NCBI RefSeq assembly: GCF_902729405.1
Contig: NZ_LR746496.1
Coordinates: forward strand, 2,852,001 to 2,916,000
DNA: 64,000 bases
Origin: Acididesulfobacillus acetoxydans
Lineage (GTDB): Bacteria; Bacillota; Desulfitobacteriia; Desulfitobacteriales; Desulfitobacteriaceae
Reading direction: 5' to 3'
This document shows, in pieces, positions 17,771-26,479 of the stretch (the first letter of the stretch is position 1; each line of letters opens with the position of its first letter). Below the pieces are notes generated by a model. It searched no databases and was not told the DNA's origin. It was given only the letters and a program-made list of their open reading frames with translations. The position numbers and the translations under genes are program-made.

Positions 17771-17977
17771 ATGGCCAATTATTCCGAAGTAGAGGACAGA
17801 ACCATCAAGAAATTATGGACCCGCCTCATCCCATTCATTTTTATTCTCTACATTGTCTCCTTCCTGGATCGGGTCAACCTGGGCTATGCTGCGCTTACCA
17901 TGAACAAGGCCCTGAATATCAGCAGTACGGCGTTCGGACTAATATCGGGCATTTTCTTCTTCGGTTACTTCATTTTT
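17771..17977 (+). pseudogene. N-terminal fragment of an MFS transporter
   Basis: From ATG 17771, about 69 residues match the start of anion:cation symporter-type MFS proteins: TIKKLWTRLIPFIFILYIVSFLDRVN, cut here for length, then GYAALTMNKAL and the first two membrane segments through FFFGYFIFE. After that the sequence changes abruptly to the antisense of a histidine-kinase fragment. The remaining ten or so membrane segments are absent from the window. It probably once followed glcF as a glycolate/lactate or dicarboxylate uptake gene; that is inference from position. Confidence 0.75.
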
Positions 17978-18145
17978 GAATCAAATCCCGGCCCCAAATC
18001 AGAAATTTCAAAACGAATTTCCCTGGATTCTTCCTCAGCCTTTATGGTGATACTGCCGCCATCTGGCAGGTATTCCAGGCTGTTGCATACGACATTATCA
18101 AGAACACGCTCCAATTTTCCCAGATCAATCTTATAAAGGGTATCC
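17978..18145 (-). pseudogene. histidine kinase ATPase-domain fragment
   Basis: About 55 residues on the minus strand: DLGKLERVLDNVVCNSLEYL is an N-box-like segment, then PDGGSITIK and EISDLGPGF resembles the G1 box of HATPase_c. The upstream side ends at the right end of a TnpB element at 18146 and the downstream side ends at the MFS fragment, so only a middle piece survives. Confidence 0.7.
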
Positions 18146-19241
18146 TTGAACCTCCCCGGACTGAAGTCAGAGGATTCCCGGTTGCTTCCGGGGACTTCGT
18201 ATCTGCCTGGGGTACACGTTAACCGAAGTGATCGGGCCGTAGGCCCCACTGCTGATTCCGCATTTTACCCAGTCCAAAAGACCAGCGGGTTCGTGCCTCA
18301 TCCGGTTAACCCTATAGGCTAACCGAACGCCTAGCCGTCACCGGCCAGGGCTTAAAGCGTATTCAGGCAAGCCATTTTTTTCTGAAGTTCCGGCCAATAC
18401 CGAGTGAACCGATGTAGTCCGCGTTCACGTCTTTGACGCCACAGGTCGGGCATTTAGCGAGAGCCACGCCTTGGTAACGCGTGAATGTACCCCCGCAGTA
18501 GGGGCATTCTTTAGATGTATTCCTGGGACTGACCCGGTTGACCACAATCCCTTCGTGCAGCGCCTTATACCGGGTATACTTGACAATCCGCCCTTTGACC
18601 CAGAAGATAAATTTCTGGTTGAGCCGGTGAGACTGGGTTCCCTTGCTGGGCTTGAGGTTTGTTAGGTGCTCAAAGACGATGGTTTTAGCTCCGTGCTTTT
18701 TGGCAAACTCCACAATGGCCCTCGAAACCCGGTGTGCCACATCATCGTTGAAGTTGCCAATTTTATCCCAAAGGTCTGCCGCAAAGCGTTCTCCTTCAGG
18801 AATCACCCGGGTCTGTTTCTGAAGTCTCACAACTTTCTCAAGATAGCTCTTCCTAAGATGATTGTCCTCACCACCCGATATAACCTTGGTGGCTAAGACT
18901 CGACCTTTCCTATCCTGAATCGTCATGACGAGATGGTGGTTGATCCCTAAGTCCACGCAGCACATTCTGAAGTCGGTCTTTCCCACTCTGACCTGGACAC
19001 TCTCCAACTTTACCGCTTTTCTCGGCAGCACTACCGGTACGTGTAACTGCCAGCCGCTCTGTTTATGGATGAGCATGGGGGTTCCCGCCTCATACCCAGC
19101 CGGTACAATCAGGGGTTGCAGATCAGTATGGTTTGATGTACATGGTAGGTTTTGTCTTTTTAAAGCGACATAGCGCGAATGTGCCAGGTTTGAAGGAAGA
19201 TGCAGATGATCCTTAAACAGGGAATAAAAATCTGAACTTCC
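18146..19241 (-). mobile_element. second TnpB-encoding IS605-type element, left end lost
   Basis: The right end on the minus strand has the typical hairpin CCTCTGACTTCAGTCCGGGG followed by AGGTTCAA ending at 18146, inside a histidine-kinase gene. The opposite side runs straight into the feo promoter at 19246 with no kinase sequence, so the left end was removed by a rearrangement. 18146-18362 would carry the guide-RNA scaffold. Confidence 0.65.
18363..19241 (-). pseudogene. tnpB: TnpB-family nuclease, N-terminus truncated
   Basis: This differs clearly from the TnpB at 16.4 kb. The RuvC Asp is in CCVDLGINHHLVM, the Glu in TIVFEHLTNLK, the final Asp in DVNADYIGSLGIG, with zinc knuckles CPYCGGTF and CPTCGVKD. 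The frame is open back to a TAG at 19244-19242 (FKDHLHLPSNLAHSRYVALK can be read), but the only ATG, at 19076, starts after the usual N-terminal domain. No start codon supports a full-length product. Likely a decayed copy. Confidence 0.75.
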
Positions 19242-19244
19242 CTA

Positions 19245-19273
19245 TTGAGAATGATAATCACTCGTAGTAAGAT
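19245..19273 (+). promoter_or_regulatory. Fur box overlapping the feo promoter
   Basis: TGAGAATGATAATCA at 19246-19260 matches the 7-1-7 Fur site TGATAATNATTATCA at 12 of 14 fixed positions. TTGAGA (19245-19250), 17 bp and TAAGAT (19268-19273) form the promoter, with the box on the -35. Iron repression of feo is strongly suggested. Confidence 0.85.
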
Positions 19274-19323
19274 AAGAGCAAGGAAAATCTACTTAACCCT
19301 AGCCTTTGAAGGAGTGGTTTCAA

Positions 19324-19617
19324 ATGGAAAAGGAAAAAATAGCGGCTGTAGCCGCTCCGAGCCGGACAACATGCCATGGAAAGGCGGTGTCTTTAAAAAA
19401 TGTAATTCCTTTGAGCATGGTGCGCGCGGGGGAGCGGGTCAAGGTCAAGTCTATTTCCGGCAAAGACGATATAAGACGCTTCCTCAGCAGCATGGGTTTT
19501 GTGGAGGACGCTGAAGTAATGGTTGTTTCGGAAATGAATGGAAATGTTATTGTAAAGGTCAAGGGGACCAGGGTTGCGGTCAGCAAGTCAATGGCGAACC
19601 GCGTGTTAACTACCTGA
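19324..19617 (+). CDS. feoA: FeoA-domain protein, first copy
   Basis: 97 residues from ATG 19324, with AAGGAG at 19309-19314. The SH3-like FeoA fold is evident in VIPLSMVRAGERVKVKSISG, DDIRRFLSSMGFVEDAEVMVV and VIVKVKGTRVAVSKSMANRV. A 25-residue N-terminal tail (with one Cys in TTCHGKA) precedes the domain, longer than in simple FeoA. It acts with FeoB in ferrous iron uptake at the cytoplasmic side. It lies directly downstream of the Fur-controlled promoter. Confidence 0.92.
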   Translation: MEKEKIAAVAAPSRTTCHGKAVSLKNVIPLSMVRAGERVKVKSISGKDDIRRFLSSMGFVEDAEVMVVSEMNGNVIVKVKGTRVAVSKSMANRVLTT

Positions 19618-19648
19618 CTTCTATTTTTTCTGTTGGAGGGGGAAAATC

Positions 19649-19870
19649 ATGAAAACACTGAAAGAAATCAACCCGGGAGAAACCGTATCCGTCCTTGCCT
19701 TTAACGGGACAGGCGCACTCCGCCGCCGCCTGATGGATATGGGGATTACCAAAGGAACCAAGATTTTTGTGCGCAAGGTAGCCCCATTGGGGGACCCAAT
19801 CGAGATCACGGTTCGCGGCTATGAGCTTTCCCTGCGCAAGGGCGAGGCGGAAAACATAGAGGTGGGCTGA
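19649..19870 (+). CDS. feoA: FeoA-domain protein, second copy
   Basis: 73 residues, the compact SH3-like form: TLKEINPGETVSVLAFNGTG, LRRRLMDMGITKGTKIFVRK, DPIEITVRGYELSLRKGEAENI. The ribosome site GGAGGGGG is well placed. It follows the first feoA by 31 bp and precedes feoB by 61 bp, forming a feoA-feoA-feoB operon as in several clostridial genomes. Confidence 0.94.
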   Translation: MKTLKEINPGETVSVLAFNGTGALRRRLMDMGITKGTKIFVRKVAPLGDPIEITVRGYELSLRKGEAENIEVG

Positions 19871-19931
19871 AAGGTTTCGCGGATTTTTTTTAGTCTAAAC
19901 GTCAGAATGGTCTTAAGAAAGAGGAGGCGCA

Positions 19932-22067
19932 ATGCCAACGAAAATCGCGCTTGCCGGCAACCCGAACTGCGGCAAGACAACCCTGTTCAACGATCTGACG
20001 GGCAGCAGCCAGTATGTGGGCAACTGGCCAGGTGTTACCGTGGAGAAAAAGGAGGGGAGGCTAAAGGGCCATAAAGACGTGATCATTACCGACCTCCCGG
20101 GGGTCTATTCCCTTTCCCCTTATACGCTGGAAGAGGTTGTCAGCCGCAACTACCTGATCAATGAGCATCCGGACGCCATCATCAACCTGGTGGACGGCAC
20201 CAACCTGGAGCGGAATTTATACCTGACGACTCAGATCTTGGAATTGGGCATTCCGGTCGTGATTTCCCTGAACATGATGGATATCGTTAAAAAGTCCGGC
20301 GACCGGATTGACAGCCTGAAGCTGGGCGCGTCACTAGGCTGCGAGGTCGTGGAAACTGCCGCCATTAAAGGAGAAGGTTCGCTGGAAGCCGCGGAAAAAG
20401 CCATCGCTCTCGCCAAAGGGAAACAGACCCCCGCCCCGCAGGGCAAGTTCAGCAAACAGGTGGAGGAAACCCTTTCCGGGATTGCCAAAGCATTCAAGGA
20501 TATTCTGGAACCGCAACGTGCCCGTTGGTATGCCGTTAAGCTCTTTGAACGGGATGAAAAGGTTTTGGGACCCCTCCAGTTTTCCTCAGAGCAAAAAAAT
20601 AAGCTGGAAAGCCTTATTCTCCCCATCGAAGAGGAGTATGGGGATGACAGTGAAACAATCATCACCAACGAAAGGTATGAATATATTGCTCAACTTGTGA
20701 ACAAGTGCCTCCGTAAAAACTCCAAAGGAATGTCGGTTTCCGACAAAATTGACCGCATTGCCACCAACCGCTTTCTCGCTCTTCCGATTTTCGCGGCTAT
20801 TATGTTTTTAATGTATTATACATCCGTGACCACTTTGGGCCGTATTGCCACAGACTGGGTAAACGACACCCTGTTCGGCACCTGGATCACCAATGGTGCC
20901 ACCGCGGCGTTAAGTACCGTGGGCGCCGCCGACTGGCTCAACGGGCTCATTGTCAATGGCATTATCGGGGGTGTGGGCACTGTGCTCGGCTTTGTTCCCC
21001 AGATGCTCATCCTGTTTTTCTTCCTTTCCCTTCTGGAGGATTCGGGATATATGGCCAGGGTTGCTTTCATCATGGATCGGATCTTTCGCAAATTCGGTCT
21101 TTCCGGGAAATCCTTTATCCCGATTCTGATCGGCACAGGTTGCGGTGTACCGGCCATTATGGCAGCCAGGACTATCGAAAACGAAAAAGACCGCCGGATG
21201 ACAATCATGCTTTCCACCTTCATGCCCTGCACTGCGAAGACGGTGATCATTGCCATGATCGCCTCGACATTTTTCCCGAAGTCCTTCTGGATCGCGCCCG
21301 CTATGTATTTTCTGGGGATTGCCATCATCATTTTATCCGGCATCGGCTTGAAAAAGACAGCCTACTTTGGAGGAGAGCCTGCTCCTTTCGTCATGGAGCT
21401 GCCTCCTTATCATATCCCGGCGCTCAAAGGAGTGCTGATCCATATGTGGGAACGCTCCCGGGCTTTTGTTATTAAAGCCGGTACAATCATCTTTACGGCT
21501 TGTGTCCTTATCTGGTTCCTCTCTTCCTTCGGCTGGACGCTGAAGATGGTGGATATAGAGAGCAGCATGCTGGCAGGCATTGGGCATGCTATTGCCTGGC
21601 TCTTTGCCCCGCTTGGCTTTGGGAACTGGAAAGGAGCGGTCGCCACGATCAGCGCTCTCATGGCAAAAGAAAGCGCGATTGGCACTCTGGCTGTTCTGAA
21701 CGGTGTCGCGGATCCGAATAACACGCAGTTTGTGATGACCGGTATCGCTTCCATGTTTACGGCGCTGGGAGCATTCTCATTCATGCTGCTGAATCTCTTT
21801 GATCCTCCCTGCATCGTGGCCATGGCCACCACCAGCCGGGAAATGGGCAATTCCAAATGGACAGCGATTGCCATTGGCTATCAGGTTGTACTGGGCTACA
21901 GTATAGCGTTTATCGTCAACCAGCTGGGCAGTGTCTTGTTCTACGGCGCCAGTTTCGGAATCGGGCAAAGCATAGCGCTCCTCCTTTTGGCCTTGGCGGT
22001 TTTCCTGCTGATAAGGCCGTCTTCGCACCGCGGGACAATGTTCGGCCGGGCGGGTAAAGCGATTTAA
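19932..22067 (+). CDS. feoB: ferrous iron transporter FeoB
   Basis: 711-residue polytopic membrane protein with an N-terminal G domain. G1 is GNPNCGKTTLF at residues 8-18, G3 is DLPGVYSL, and G4 is LNMMDIVKK. Switch-region VGNWPGVTVEKKEG and a helical GDI-like domain to about residue 270 follow. The membrane part carries the conserved RIFRKFGLSGKSFIPILIG region and GCGVPAIMAART, with the Cys of the Gate motif and CTAK. Full length, intact, with AAGAGGAGG at the start. Confidence 0.97.
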   Translation: MPTKIALAGNPNCGKTTLFNDLTGSSQYVGNWPGVTVEKKEGRLKGHKDVIITDLPGVYSLSPYTLEEVVSRNYLINEHPDAIINLVDGTNLERNLYLTTQILELGIPVVISLNMMDIVKKSGDRIDSLKLGASLGCEVVETAAIKGEGSLEAAEKAIALAKGKQTPAPQGKFSKQVEETLSGIAKAFKDILEPQRARWYAVKLFERDEKVLGPLQFSSEQKNKLESLILPIEEEYGDDSETIITNERYEYIAQLVNKCLRKNSKGMSVSDKIDRIATNRFLALPIFAAIMFLMYYTSVTTLGRIATDWVNDTLFGTWITNGATAALSTVGAADWLNGLIVNGIIGGVGTVLGFVPQMLILFFFLSLLEDSGYMARVAFIMDRIFRKFGLSGKSFIPILIGTGCGVPAIMAARTIENEKDRRMTIMLSTFMPCTAKTVIIAMIASTFFPKSFWIAPAMYFLGIAIIILSGIGLKKTAYFGGEPAPFVMELPPYHIPALKGVLIHMWERSRAFVIKAGTIIFTACVLIWFLSSFGWTLKMVDIESSMLAGIGHAIAWLFAPLGFGNWKGAVATISALMAKESAIGTLAVLNGVADPNNTQFVMTGIASMFTALGAFSFMLLNLFDPPCIVAMATTSREMGNSKWTAIAIGYQVVLGYSIAFIVNQLGSVLFYGASFGIGQSIALLLLALAVFLLIRPSSHRGTMFGRAGKAI

Positions 22068-22160
22068 AGTTATTTAGAAGTTCACAGAAAGGTTTTATCT
22101 AGTATGAGGGCTGAAGGCGCGTTTTCCGCCAAATGCTTTTATCGGAGAGGAAGTCAACCC

Positions 22161-22391
22161 ATGAATTTACCGACCCTTTTTATTGGATTTGCCGTGGTCG
22201 CACTTCTGGTCCTGGCAATCCGTTATATTATCAATAAGGGAGCCTGCGCGGCCTGTGAAGCAAAAGGCGCCTACCAGTCCGCGCGGGCGGGTTCCAATAT
22301 TCCCTTGGGCTGTGGCGGTTGCAGGGGATGCCACCATTGTTCGGGAGAGGACAGACCTTTCAAGTCCACTGCCGATCATTCCGGTGAGTGA
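22161..22391 (+). CDS. FeoB-associated Cys-rich membrane protein
   Basis: 76 residues from ATG 22161. One N-terminal membrane helix (TLFIGFAVVALLVLAIRYII) precedes a Cys-rich tail with CAACEAKG and CGGCRGCHHC. This is the layout of the small FeoB-associated family that follows feoB in many Firmicutes. Its role in iron transport is not established. Its end overlaps the start of the next small gene by 8 bp. Confidence 0.85.
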   Translation: MNLPTLFIGFAVVALLVLAIRYIINKGACAACEAKGAYQSARAGSNIPLGCGGCRGCHHCSGEDRPFKSTADHSGE

Positions 22392-22590
22392 AATCCCTCA
22401 AGTGCATGTCCGCCTCAAGGACATTGTCGCTATAGATCATTGGGCCGATCACCACGGCCTTAGTCGTTCGGACGCCATTAATATGATGTGTATCTTCATT
22501 CTAGATGCCGGAGGGGGATTCCGATTCCTCCCCCGGGTGGCTCCGATTTGCCGGAACAAGTTCATGTTCGCCTTAAGGCTATCCCCTTGA
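22384..22590 (+). CDS. small ribbon-helix-helix-like protein, coupled to the feo operon
   Basis: 68 residues from GTG 22384, overlapping the stop of the FeoB-associated gene by 8 bp, which suggests translational coupling. IPQVHVRLKDIVAIDHWADH then GLSRSDAINMM reads as beta strand, helix, turn, helix of the CopG/Arc type, where a basic beta strand contacts DNA. The C-terminal third (FRFLPRVAPICRNKF) is not typical. A second, frameshifted copy of the same sequence follows directly. A metal-linked regulator is possible but unproven. Confidence 0.55.
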   Translation: MSEIPQVHVRLKDIVAIDHWADHHGLSRSDAINMMCIFILDAGGGFRFLPRVAPICRNKFMFALRLSP

Positions 22591-22759
22591 TTGACGAATT
22601 TGCCAGGGAGCATAAGTGCAGCCGTCAGAGCCCATTAGTGCCATGTGTGTGGCTTATATAGAGACAGAAAAAAGGATGCTCCATGATTTGCGGGCCATGG
22701 AGATTGACTTCCTCCCCCGTGGAAACGCGAGGATTCCTAAGTCTCCCGAAAGATCTTAG
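22548..22759 (+). pseudogene. second, frameshifted RHH-like copy
   Basis: LPEQVHVRLKAIPLIDEFA then REHKCSR is readable in one frame to about 22620. SEPISAMCVAYIETEKRML and MEIDFLPRGNARIPKS continue in another frame to the TAG at 22757. It parallels the coupled gene before it (QVHVRLK, ID, SRS-A, MC, FLPR), so the pair arose by tandem duplication and the second copy is broken. Confidence 0.6.
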
Positions 22760-22883
22760 ATGGCCGTACAAGTGGCCTCTATACTGTCACCGTCAGGCCG
22801 CTGCGTTACTTTTGATCGCTCTCACCCAGGAATTCGATCCCGTTTTTGGCCCCGAAATAGCCCTAATCAACGAGGAACTCCCC

Positions 22884-23640
22884 TCACGGGCGCCGTCTTA
22901 GACTAAGGTCCCTGCCTGCCCGGCACTCGGAAACGATCGCCTGTGGATCGGTTACTCTTTCTTCGCGCAAGCGCACCCCACCCTGCTCAATCAATCTTCG
23001 CGCTTCTCCCCGGCTGGGGGCCAGACCTGAGCCCACCAAAAGGGTCACCAGTTCCAGCCGTCCGTCCGGACCCTTCAGGGCCCCCACCTCAATCTCGGGC
23101 ATTTCGTCGGGGGCTTCCTTCTATTGGAACATCCTGATAAACTCCGTTTGTGCCCTTTCCGCCTCTTCTTCCCCGTGGTAAATACCGACGATCTCACGGG
23201 CCAGACGCATTTTTAAATCCCGGGGATGCGTTGTTCCTTCGTGCAAGCCTGCTTCCGGCCGCCGAATCTCCGCAACCGGAACTTTGGTTACCAGTTCGAA
23301 ATAACGGATCATCAACTCATCCGGCAGGGACATCGTCTTGCCGAACATCTCACGCCCCGATTCGTAAACCCCGATGTAATTACCCAGGCTCTTACTCATT
23401 TTCTGAACCCCGTCCAAGCCCTCCAGGAGAGGCAGCGTCAAAGCAACCTGAGGTTCCTGACCCGCTTCCTTCTGCAGGGTGCGCCCCATAAGCAGGTTGA
23501 ACGTTTGGTCCGTACCCCCCAGCTCGACATCGGCCCGCAAAGCGACCGAATCATATCCCTGCATCAGGGGATAAAGGAACTCGTACACACCGATGGGCAA
23601 ACCCGCCGCATAGCGTTTGGCAAAATCGTCGTAACCCTCT
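22884..23640 (-). pseudogene. tyrS: tyrosyl-tRNA synthetase remnant
   Basis: Central and C-terminal TyrS sequence without the N-terminal half. Readable parts are [38 protein letters not shown] and the signature [14 protein letters not shown]. An S4-like domain (LLVGSGLAPSRGEARRLIEQ, GGVRL) follows. The stretch MFQ is followed by TAG in frame, then KEAPDEMPEIEVG, so one codon has become a stop. Sequence before about 23640 and after QAIVSE is not TyrS. A functional tyrS must exist elsewhere. Confidence 0.9.
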
Positions 23641-23864
23641 ACCGATACCTAGAATCCATGTGAATGTTTATGGCTAATCAAAAGCAAATCTGTAAGAGCA
23701 TAGACAGATACCAAATCGTCCTCTGCGCGTCTTTATGCCGGAATATGGGTTTTGGCCTTTGAGTAGTATGTAGGTAGGGAGTTGCTGCAAGCACAATCAA
23801 AAAGACTTGGGGTATCAGACTTTGCCTATTACTCATTCAACATCCAAAACGAGAGGGGCCGGAA

Positions 23865-24971
23865 ATGATAAAGACACCAAAAATGTTGAATTTCACCATG
23901 GCGTTGGTCCTGGCCACAACCTTGCTGATGGCGAATCTTGGATCCCCGGTCTCCGCTCAGACGATGAAGGCCGTGCCTCCGATTCAAGGGGAGGCGGTGT
24001 ACCTGATGGATTTACAGTCAGGGCAGGTTCTGTATGCCAAAAACCCGGAGGAAAAGCTTAACCCAGCCAGCACGACCAAAATCATGACAGCGCTTCTAGC
24101 GATTGAGCGTGGCAACCTTAACGATAGGGTTACGGCCAGTCGGACGATGTTGGACAGTAAAATAGTCTATGGCACCCAAATCTATTTGAAGCCGGGAGAA
24201 CGCATGTCACTCAAGGATCTCCTTTATGCCGTCTTGCTTAATTCGGCCAATGATGCGGCCGTGGCGGTAGCGGAGCACATTGGGGGGAATTTGCCGCATT
24301 TCGTGGATTTGATGAATAAGAAAGCTAAAGAGATTGGCATGGTCAATACGCATTTCATGAATCCAACCGGTCTAACAGAGAAGGGGCATTTTACGACCGC
24401 TCGTGATTTGGCGCTGCTAGCCAGAGTCGCTTACCAAAATCCGGTTTTTCGTCAATATGTCAAAACAAAAATCCATACCATTCCTCGCGCTCAAACCAAT
24501 GTTCCTACAGTGATGGTCAATGAAAACAAATTACTGTGGCAGGACCCTGATGTCAACGGAATGAAGACCGGATATACTACGGCCGCTGAAAACTGTTTGG
24601 TGGCCACCGCGACACGCGGCGGGCGGGAACTCGTGGGCGTGATTTTAAAGGCTCCAGGAGGGGAATTGTTTAGCAATATGAAGGAGCTGCTCAATTACGG
24701 TTTTTCGTCTGCGCCTACGCTCAACAGGCAACAAGCGAGTTCAGTCTTACCAAGTACCGACAAGCCGGAATTAAAAAGGGTGCACCTGAGAAACGTATTA
24801 GTTCGGGCAGAGGCTTTGAAAGGCGTGGATCTAGGTGTAATCGATTTTCTATATTTTTCCCCACTGGGGGTGCTATCTTTGCTCGCCTTTTACCTTTTAG
24901 TCCATTTGCTCACGGGTCTTGGGACCCATCGCCGGGCCTGGGCCAAGAGTGACCATTGGGAAGAGAACTGA
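23865..24971 (+). CDS. dacF: D-alanyl-D-alanine carboxypeptidase, DacF/PBP5 type
   Basis: S11 peptidase trimming the terminal D-Ala of peptidoglycan stems outside the membrane. The signal peptide ends near residue 31 (VSAQ). The active-site motifs are STTK (69-72), SAN (127-129) and KTG (234-236). The C-terminal domain ends with a membrane helix around VLSLLAFYLLVHLLTGLG, which anchors it. ATG at 23865 follows GAGAGGGG. 368 residues, intact. A sporulation-cortex role like that of DacF is possible; the sequence alone does not decide. Confidence 0.94.
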   Translation: MIKTPKMLNFTMALVLATTLLMANLGSPVSAQTMKAVPPIQGEAVYLMDLQSGQVLYAKNPEEKLNPASTTKIMTALLAIERGNLNDRVTASRTMLDSKIVYGTQIYLKPGERMSLKDLLYAVLLNSANDAAVAVAEHIGGNLPHFVDLMNKKAKEIGMVNTHFMNPTGLTEKGHFTTARDLALLARVAYQNPVFRQYVKTKIHTIPRAQTNVPTVMVNENKLLWQDPDVNGMKTGYTTAAENCLVATATRGGRELVGVILKAPGGELFSNMKELLNYGFSSAPTLNRQQASSVLPSTDKPELKRVHLRNVLVRAEALKGVDLGVIDFLYFSPLGVLSLLAFYLLVHLLTGLGTHRRAWAKSDHWEEN

Positions 24972-25147
24972 GTCCAATCATTGAAACCTCAAATACCTTT
25001 TGAGCGATACCTTTACCTCTCCAAGAAGAATTTCTATTCCCGTACGATGGGACGCAAGCGTAAGCCTGTATGTGACGTGAGGTCTTTAAGGTTCTAAACG
25101 TGGCTTGTCCTTCATAATTCTTGAGGGAGAGGGGGGGATAGGCCATT

Positions 25148-26176
25148 GTGAGTGATGCAGCTTTAACGTGGCAAAAAAGGAAATCGTTGACTTTGGGCAG
25201 AAGGTTGGCGATCTTCTTTGTTTTACTATTCGTGGCGGGGCTGATTTACAGCTTGGAAGCCGGATTCCCTGGCCAGTTGATACATTTTCTAAATGAGAGA
25301 AAGTTTCCCTACGATGACATCCTTATTGAAGGAGTTCCTGGTATTTCCGAGAGGCAGCTCTTAGCGCAAGATGAAGAAGAACGGAAAATTGCTTCGCGGG
25401 CAATATTCTTACCCATTCTAGGTCCAGCTGGGTTAGGGTGGATTTTCAACCCATCGGTCCCTAAGCACCCTAAGCAGGATGTACCCCCGAAACCTTTAAT
25501 GGCGAACTCTACGACAATTTCCAAGCAAACATCTTGTATTAATGGTCTTGATGCGGACTCAGACCTCTCTTTGGAGGTATCAAGTATACGGACAAGTACG
25601 CCCTATCGGTTTGTTGGTCGTTATTTAGGAGGGCCGTGCTATCCTGGCAAACCGTTATCAGAATCGGAAGCCTCGACCCTTAGCAATGCCGGATTTTGGA
25701 TCGTCAGTATCTATTCCGGTGCAAATCATACGGACACGATTCATGGCGGAACGCAATCTTATGCTCAAGGTCAAAAGGATGGACAACAAGCCGTTTTGTT
25801 AGCCGGGGAAGTTAGGCAACCGGTTAAATCAGCTATTTATCTAGATCTCGAAGCGCAGCAACTGAATCAAAATCACTATGTTTCTTATGTGAAAGGCTGG
25901 GTCCGTGCCGTGAGGGCGGATGGATATATCCCAGGGGTATATTCTTCAGTAGCTCAGCTTCAGACGATTCTGCGTGAATCTTGGGCCGGGACCTCAATCC
26001 TCTATTGGGACGCGCATTGGCTATATTCCGGCGTACAAACCCCGGCACCCTGTCCGTCCAAGGACCTGAGCTACGCTCAAGTCTGGCAATATGCCAAACA
26101 TACCCTGGTGTGTAAAAAAACGGTTGACATTGACACGGCCAAAAACACGGATGGTATGTGGAGAATATCTAAATAA
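25148..26176 (+). CDS. membrane-anchored DUF1906 (glycoside hydrolase-like) protein
   Basis: 342 residues from GTG 25148. An N-terminal membrane segment spans about residues 18-38 (LAIFFVLLFVAGLIYS). The C-terminal 200 residues match the DUF1906 TIM-barrel type of Rv2525c: YRFVGRYLGG, GFWIVSIYSGA, AIYLDLEAQ, GYIPGVYSS, WDAHW and WQYA followed by VDIDTAK. The acidic residues DLE and DID are in place for a hydrolase-like site. Members are often secreted and linked to cell-wall metabolism. It follows dacF by 176 bp in the same direction. Confidence 0.82.
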   Translation: MSDAALTWQKRKSLTLGRRLAIFFVLLFVAGLIYSLEAGFPGQLIHFLNERKFPYDDILIEGVPGISERQLLAQDEEERKIASRAIFLPILGPAGLGWIFNPSVPKHPKQDVPPKPLMANSTTISKQTSCINGLDADSDLSLEVSSIRTSTPYRFVGRYLGGPCYPGKPLSESEASTLSNAGFWIVSIYSGANHTDTIHGGTQSYAQGQKDGQQAVLLAGEVRQPVKSAIYLDLEAQQLNQNHYVSYVKGWVRAVRADGYIPGVYSSVAQLQTILRESWAGTSILYWDAHWLYSGVQTPAPCPSKDLSYAQVWQYAKHTLVCKKTVDIDTAKNTDGMWRISK

Positions 26177-26225
26177 TCCTTGGATTTTTATTGGGTGTGG
26201 GCGTAGTTCTCCTTGGTCTTGCACT

Positions 26226-26261
26226 GGTTGTGATAGAGTTTGTTAAAACTCTATCACAACC
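26226..26261. repeat. 16-bp perfect inverted repeat
   Basis: GGTTGTGATAGAGTTT (26226-26241), loop GTTA, AAACTCTATCACAACC (26246-26261). It is not followed by a T-run, so it does not look like a simple terminator. It could be a protein site or two abutting element ends. Confidence 0.75.
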
Positions 26262-26336
26262 AAGCCCCAGAAGTGCAGGCACACCTGTTCGGTCTCTGAT
26301 TTGTTTTTGCTATTTTGTAACAAGCTCTATTAAACC

Positions 26337-26362
26337 GCGCCTTTAGGCGCCTTTCTTTTTTA
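26337..26362 (+). terminator. terminator downstream of the DUF1906 gene
   Basis: GCGCC TTTA GGCGC stem (26337-26350) followed by CTTTCTTTTTT. Confidence 0.7.
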
Positions 26363-26479
26363 TGGATAATATACAGTAATGACGTTTCCTGTCTGCACAG
26401 GTAAAATTAATGCATTGCCCGTTCCCAATACTCTTCCCACGGCCAGAGCGGCCATCAATTGTCCTTGTGGGAAAGCTAC

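Noticed and set aside
16406-19241. a composite system formed by the two TnpB genes
   Set aside because: The two proteins belong to different TnpB groups, have different right ends and sit in different host genes; proximity looks accidental.
23226-23663. 145-residue plus-strand frame
   Set aside because: Antisense to the tyrS remnant, which has clear synthetase motifs.
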